Source: VRUE01 sp035701465 (GTDB lineage: Bacteria > Actinomycetota > Thermoleophilia > Solirubrobacterales > 70-9). From it: a stretch of DNA of 5,720 bases. The translations under genes and the position numbers were made by a program. Position 1 is the stretch's first letter, and each line of letters starts with the position of its first letter. This document shows, piece by piece, positions 5,304-5,720 of this stretch. The notes under the pieces are model-generated. The model did not search any database. It was not told where the DNA came from and saw only the letters and a list, made by a program, of their open reading frames with translations. Where the stretch lies: contig DASSMU010000234.1 in NCBI GenBank assembly GCA_035701465.1, forward strand, positions 1 to 5,720, given 5' to 3'.

Positions 5304-5720
5304 ATGGACACGACGAGGCGCGCCTTCTTCGGACGGTTCGGAACGGGAGCCGCGGCCCTGACGCTCGGCGCGCGAGAAGCCGGAGCCGCCGCCCCGAGCC
5401 CGGCCGCGAAGAAGCCCGACGACGGCCCCGTGCTCCAGATCGGCGACGACATCGCGGTCGTGACGACCGAGCACGGCAAGGTGCGCGGTTACGTGCTTCG
5501 CGGCGTCAACCACTTCCTCGGGATTCCGTACGGCGCCGACACGTCCGGGGCGAGCCGCTTCCTGCCGCCGCAGAAGCCCAAGTCGTGGACGAACGTGCTG
5601 CCCGCGCTCTGGTGGGGCAACTCGGCGCCGCAGAACATGGACAACCGCTACGCCGAGCGGACGGTCTCGTTCCGCGACCACTGGAACTACGACGACGTGA
5701 GCGAGGACTGCCTCCGCATC
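5304..5720 (+). CDS. Type-B carboxylesterase, Tat-exported; partial, C-terminus off the right edge
   Basis: ATG 5304 follows GGAGG (5293-5297) with 6-nt spacing. 139 codons are seen and the frame is open at the edge. Residues 3-9, TTRRAFF, are a twin-arginine motif, followed by an Ala/Gly/Leu stretch (12-22) and an Ala-rich region (to about 35), so Tat export is likely; this also fits an enzyme that folds before export. The mature part begins with the N-terminal hallmarks of the COesterase family of alpha/beta hydrolases: TTEHGKVRGYVLRGVNHFLG (54-73), IPYGADTSGASRFLPPQ (74-90), SW (94-95), GNSAPQ (105-110) and SEDCLRI (133-139), the last matching the family's EDCLxLN motif. The catalytic Ser (GxSxG), Glu/Asp and His lie beyond the window. 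By hand count only 9 of 139 codons end in A or T, stricter than in the MFS gene, so this gene probably belongs to the host chromosome and not to the ars cassette. The substrate is unknown. Confidence 0.9.
   Translation, partial: MDTTRRAFFGRFGTGAAALTLGAREAGAAAPSPAAKKPDDGPVLQIGDDIAVVTTEHGKVRGYVLRGVNHFLGIPYGADTSGASRFLPPQKPKSWTNVLPALWWGNSAPQNMDNRYAERTVSFRDHWNYDDVSEDCLRI

Overview
The window is GC-rich bacterial DNA whose centre is an arsenic-resistance (ars) locus. ArsR, Acr3, an ArsC remnant and tRNA-Ser show that it is bacterial, but nothing in it fixes the phylum. The GC content, a Tat-dependent type-B carboxylesterase and a secreted lectin-like protein would fit a soil or sediment lineage such as Acidobacteriota, Gemmatimonadota or a former deltaproteobacterium. 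That placement is a guess.

Layout. (1) 1-482, minus strand: the N-terminal part of a secreted protein, possibly a LecA-like lectin, running off the left edge. (2) 612-2442, minus strand: a compact operon arsR-acr3-arsD. arsR and acr3 share an ATGA stop/start overlap, and arsD follows 11 bp after acr3. ArsR has the two-cysteine ELCVC sensor and Acr3 has the essential Cys129 and Glu297. The ArsD homologue has lost all three N-terminal arsenite-binding cysteines, and no arsA is present. (3) 2440-2500: a compact regulatory knot. The leftward arsR promoter, a 7+7 bp inverted-repeat operator that covers both the -10 box and the arsR start codon, and a rightward promoter are interleaved within about 60 bp. 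(4) 2526-3698, plus strand: a 30-codon ORF with a good ribosome binding site, then an arsC remnant with an internal deletion and frame change, then a frameshifted class I SAM methyltransferase. (5) 3812-5029, plus strand: an intact 405-aa MFS transporter, probably co-transcribed with the two damaged genes. (6) 5107-5196, minus strand: tRNA-Ser(CGA) with an encoded CCA, its 3' end facing the ars locus. (7) 5304-end, plus strand: the N-terminal part of a Tat-exported type-B carboxylesterase with much stricter G/C third positions than the MFS gene.

Function. The leftward operon should sense As(III)/Sb(III) through ArsR and expel arsenite through Acr3. The rightward unit would once have supplied arsenate reduction, plus a methyltransferase and an MFS exporter of unknown substrate. 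Arsenate reduction from this locus looks lost, because the ArsC remnant lacks the region that carries the redox cysteine pair. Decay is confined to about 2770-3490, with intact genes on both sides. The change in codon use and the tRNA at the right edge fit an ars cassette acquired next to tRNA-Ser, but no second att repeat is visible in the window.
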